A stretch of 64,000 nt of DNA from G963556115 sp963667375 (GTDB lineage Bacteria; Planctomycetota; SZUA-567): positions 1,798,001 to 1,862,000 of the forward strand of contig OY763323.1 of NCBI GenBank assembly GCA_963667375.1, given 5' to 3'. Positions 63,664 to 64,000 of the stretch are shown in pieces. Made by a program: the position numbers and the translations under genes. A model generated the notes under the pieces. The model did no database searches, was not told where the DNA came from, and was given only the letters and a program-made list of their open reading frames with translations. The stretch's first letter is position 1; each line of letters opens with the position of its first letter.

Positions 63664-64000
63664 CTATTCCTTCTCTTGCGGCAAGATTACAGTTACTGCG
63701 GTTCCGATATTTAGCTCAGACTTGACGGTTATTTCGCCTCCATGCAGGGTAAGTATTTTCTTGACGATGAACAGCCCCAGTCCCGCTCCCGGCTTGCTGC
63801 CAACCTGATCTGAGCGGTAATATTTCTCGAAAATGTGGGTGACTTCATCGGGGTTTATTCCCTGTCCCTGGTCGCTGATCTGTATTATGAGCTGACCTGA
63901 ATCGATCATAACATTTATTATAACCGGATTCACGGGATCTGAGAATTTGCAGGCATTGTCCAGAATATTGCAGAAGACGGTACGGAGAAGATTTTCATCA
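63664..64000 (-). CDS. Sensor histidine kinase, C-terminal part (runs off window)
   Basis: Only the last ~112 residues are here. The frame is open to the window edge: the N-box is NILDNACKFSDP, then G1 SDQGQGI, F-box IFEKYYRSDQ, and G2 GAGLGLFIVKKIL. No H-box is in view. A GTG at 63933 could start a short frame but is within the ATPase domain and so is not the real start. Cognate kinase of the following response regulator. Confidence 0.92.
   Translation of the reverse strand, partial: DENLLRTVFCNILDNACKFSDPVNPVIINVMIDSGQLIIQISDQGQGINPDEVTHIFEKYYRSDQVGSKPGAGLGLFIVKKILTLHGGEITVKSELNIGTAVTVILPQEKE

Overview
The window comes from a Gram-negative, anaerobic or fermentative bacterium of moderate GC content. 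Evidence for an outer envelope is an OmpA-type lipoprotein, a phospholipase-D lipoprotein and several Sec signal peptides. Evidence for anaerobic metabolism is a catalytic [FeFe] hydrogenase next to a sensory one. XylR-type regulators (periplasmic-binding-like domain plus AraC helix-turn-helix) and the general gene mix would suit the PVC superphylum (for example Lentisphaerota). This placement is an inference; no 16S rRNA gene is present.

Layout. 1-9.2 kb: the end of a nitroreductase, a THUMP methyltransferase, a large hybrid sensor kinase, groS-groL, an OsmC protein and an OmpA-like lipoprotein. 9.2-13.4 kb: two tandem paralogous MATE exporters, each with a palindrome at its promoter, then a MarR regulator. 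13.4-15.8 kb: a polar amino-acid ABC importer split by a terminator and an internal promoter. 16-21.1 kb: a five-gene [FeFe]-hydrogenase operon (2Fe-2S protein, PAS-containing sensory hydrogenase, SpoIIE/PP2C phosphatase, second 2Fe-2S protein, catalytic hydrogenase). 21.2-32.1 kb: a secreted TPR/DUF3857/transglutaminase protein, RNase E/G with a histone-H1-like tail, a DUF2344 protein, tyrS, an HDOD protein and a PP-loop tRNA-thiolation-like protein. 32.2-37 kb: a second MATE/MarR pair with a clear shared operator, a cardiolipin-synthase-like lipoprotein and a DUF1015 protein. 37.4-42.7 kb: an EF-hand protein, an M24 peptidase, accB-accC, rpmB and queE. 43-50.3 kb: two GGDEF diguanylate cyclases flanking a XylR-type regulator and a sodium/solute symporter. 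50.4-55.9 kb: a TAXI-type TRAP transporter, a DUF445 protein, tRNA-Ser(GCU) and azoR. 56-64 kb: a sigma-54 activator with an unusual N-terminal domain, a CGGC protein, an anti-sigma-kinase/acetyltransferase fusion, a GntR-dehydrogenase pair, a membrane protein and an OmpR-type two-component system cut by the window end.

The most distinctive content is regulatory. (i) The hydrogenase operon pairs a hydrogenase-derived sensor, whose proton-transfer Cys is replaced by Ala, with a phosphatase and a catalytic enzyme. (ii) A sigma-54 activator has an N-terminal domain that looks like a degenerate DHH phosphoesterase. (iii) An RsbW-like ATPase is fused to a GNAT-like domain. (iv) Two independent MATE/MarR modules have operators that can be read from the sequence. 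There is no CRISPR array, rRNA operon, prophage or insertion sequence; the window is mainly ordinary chromosome.
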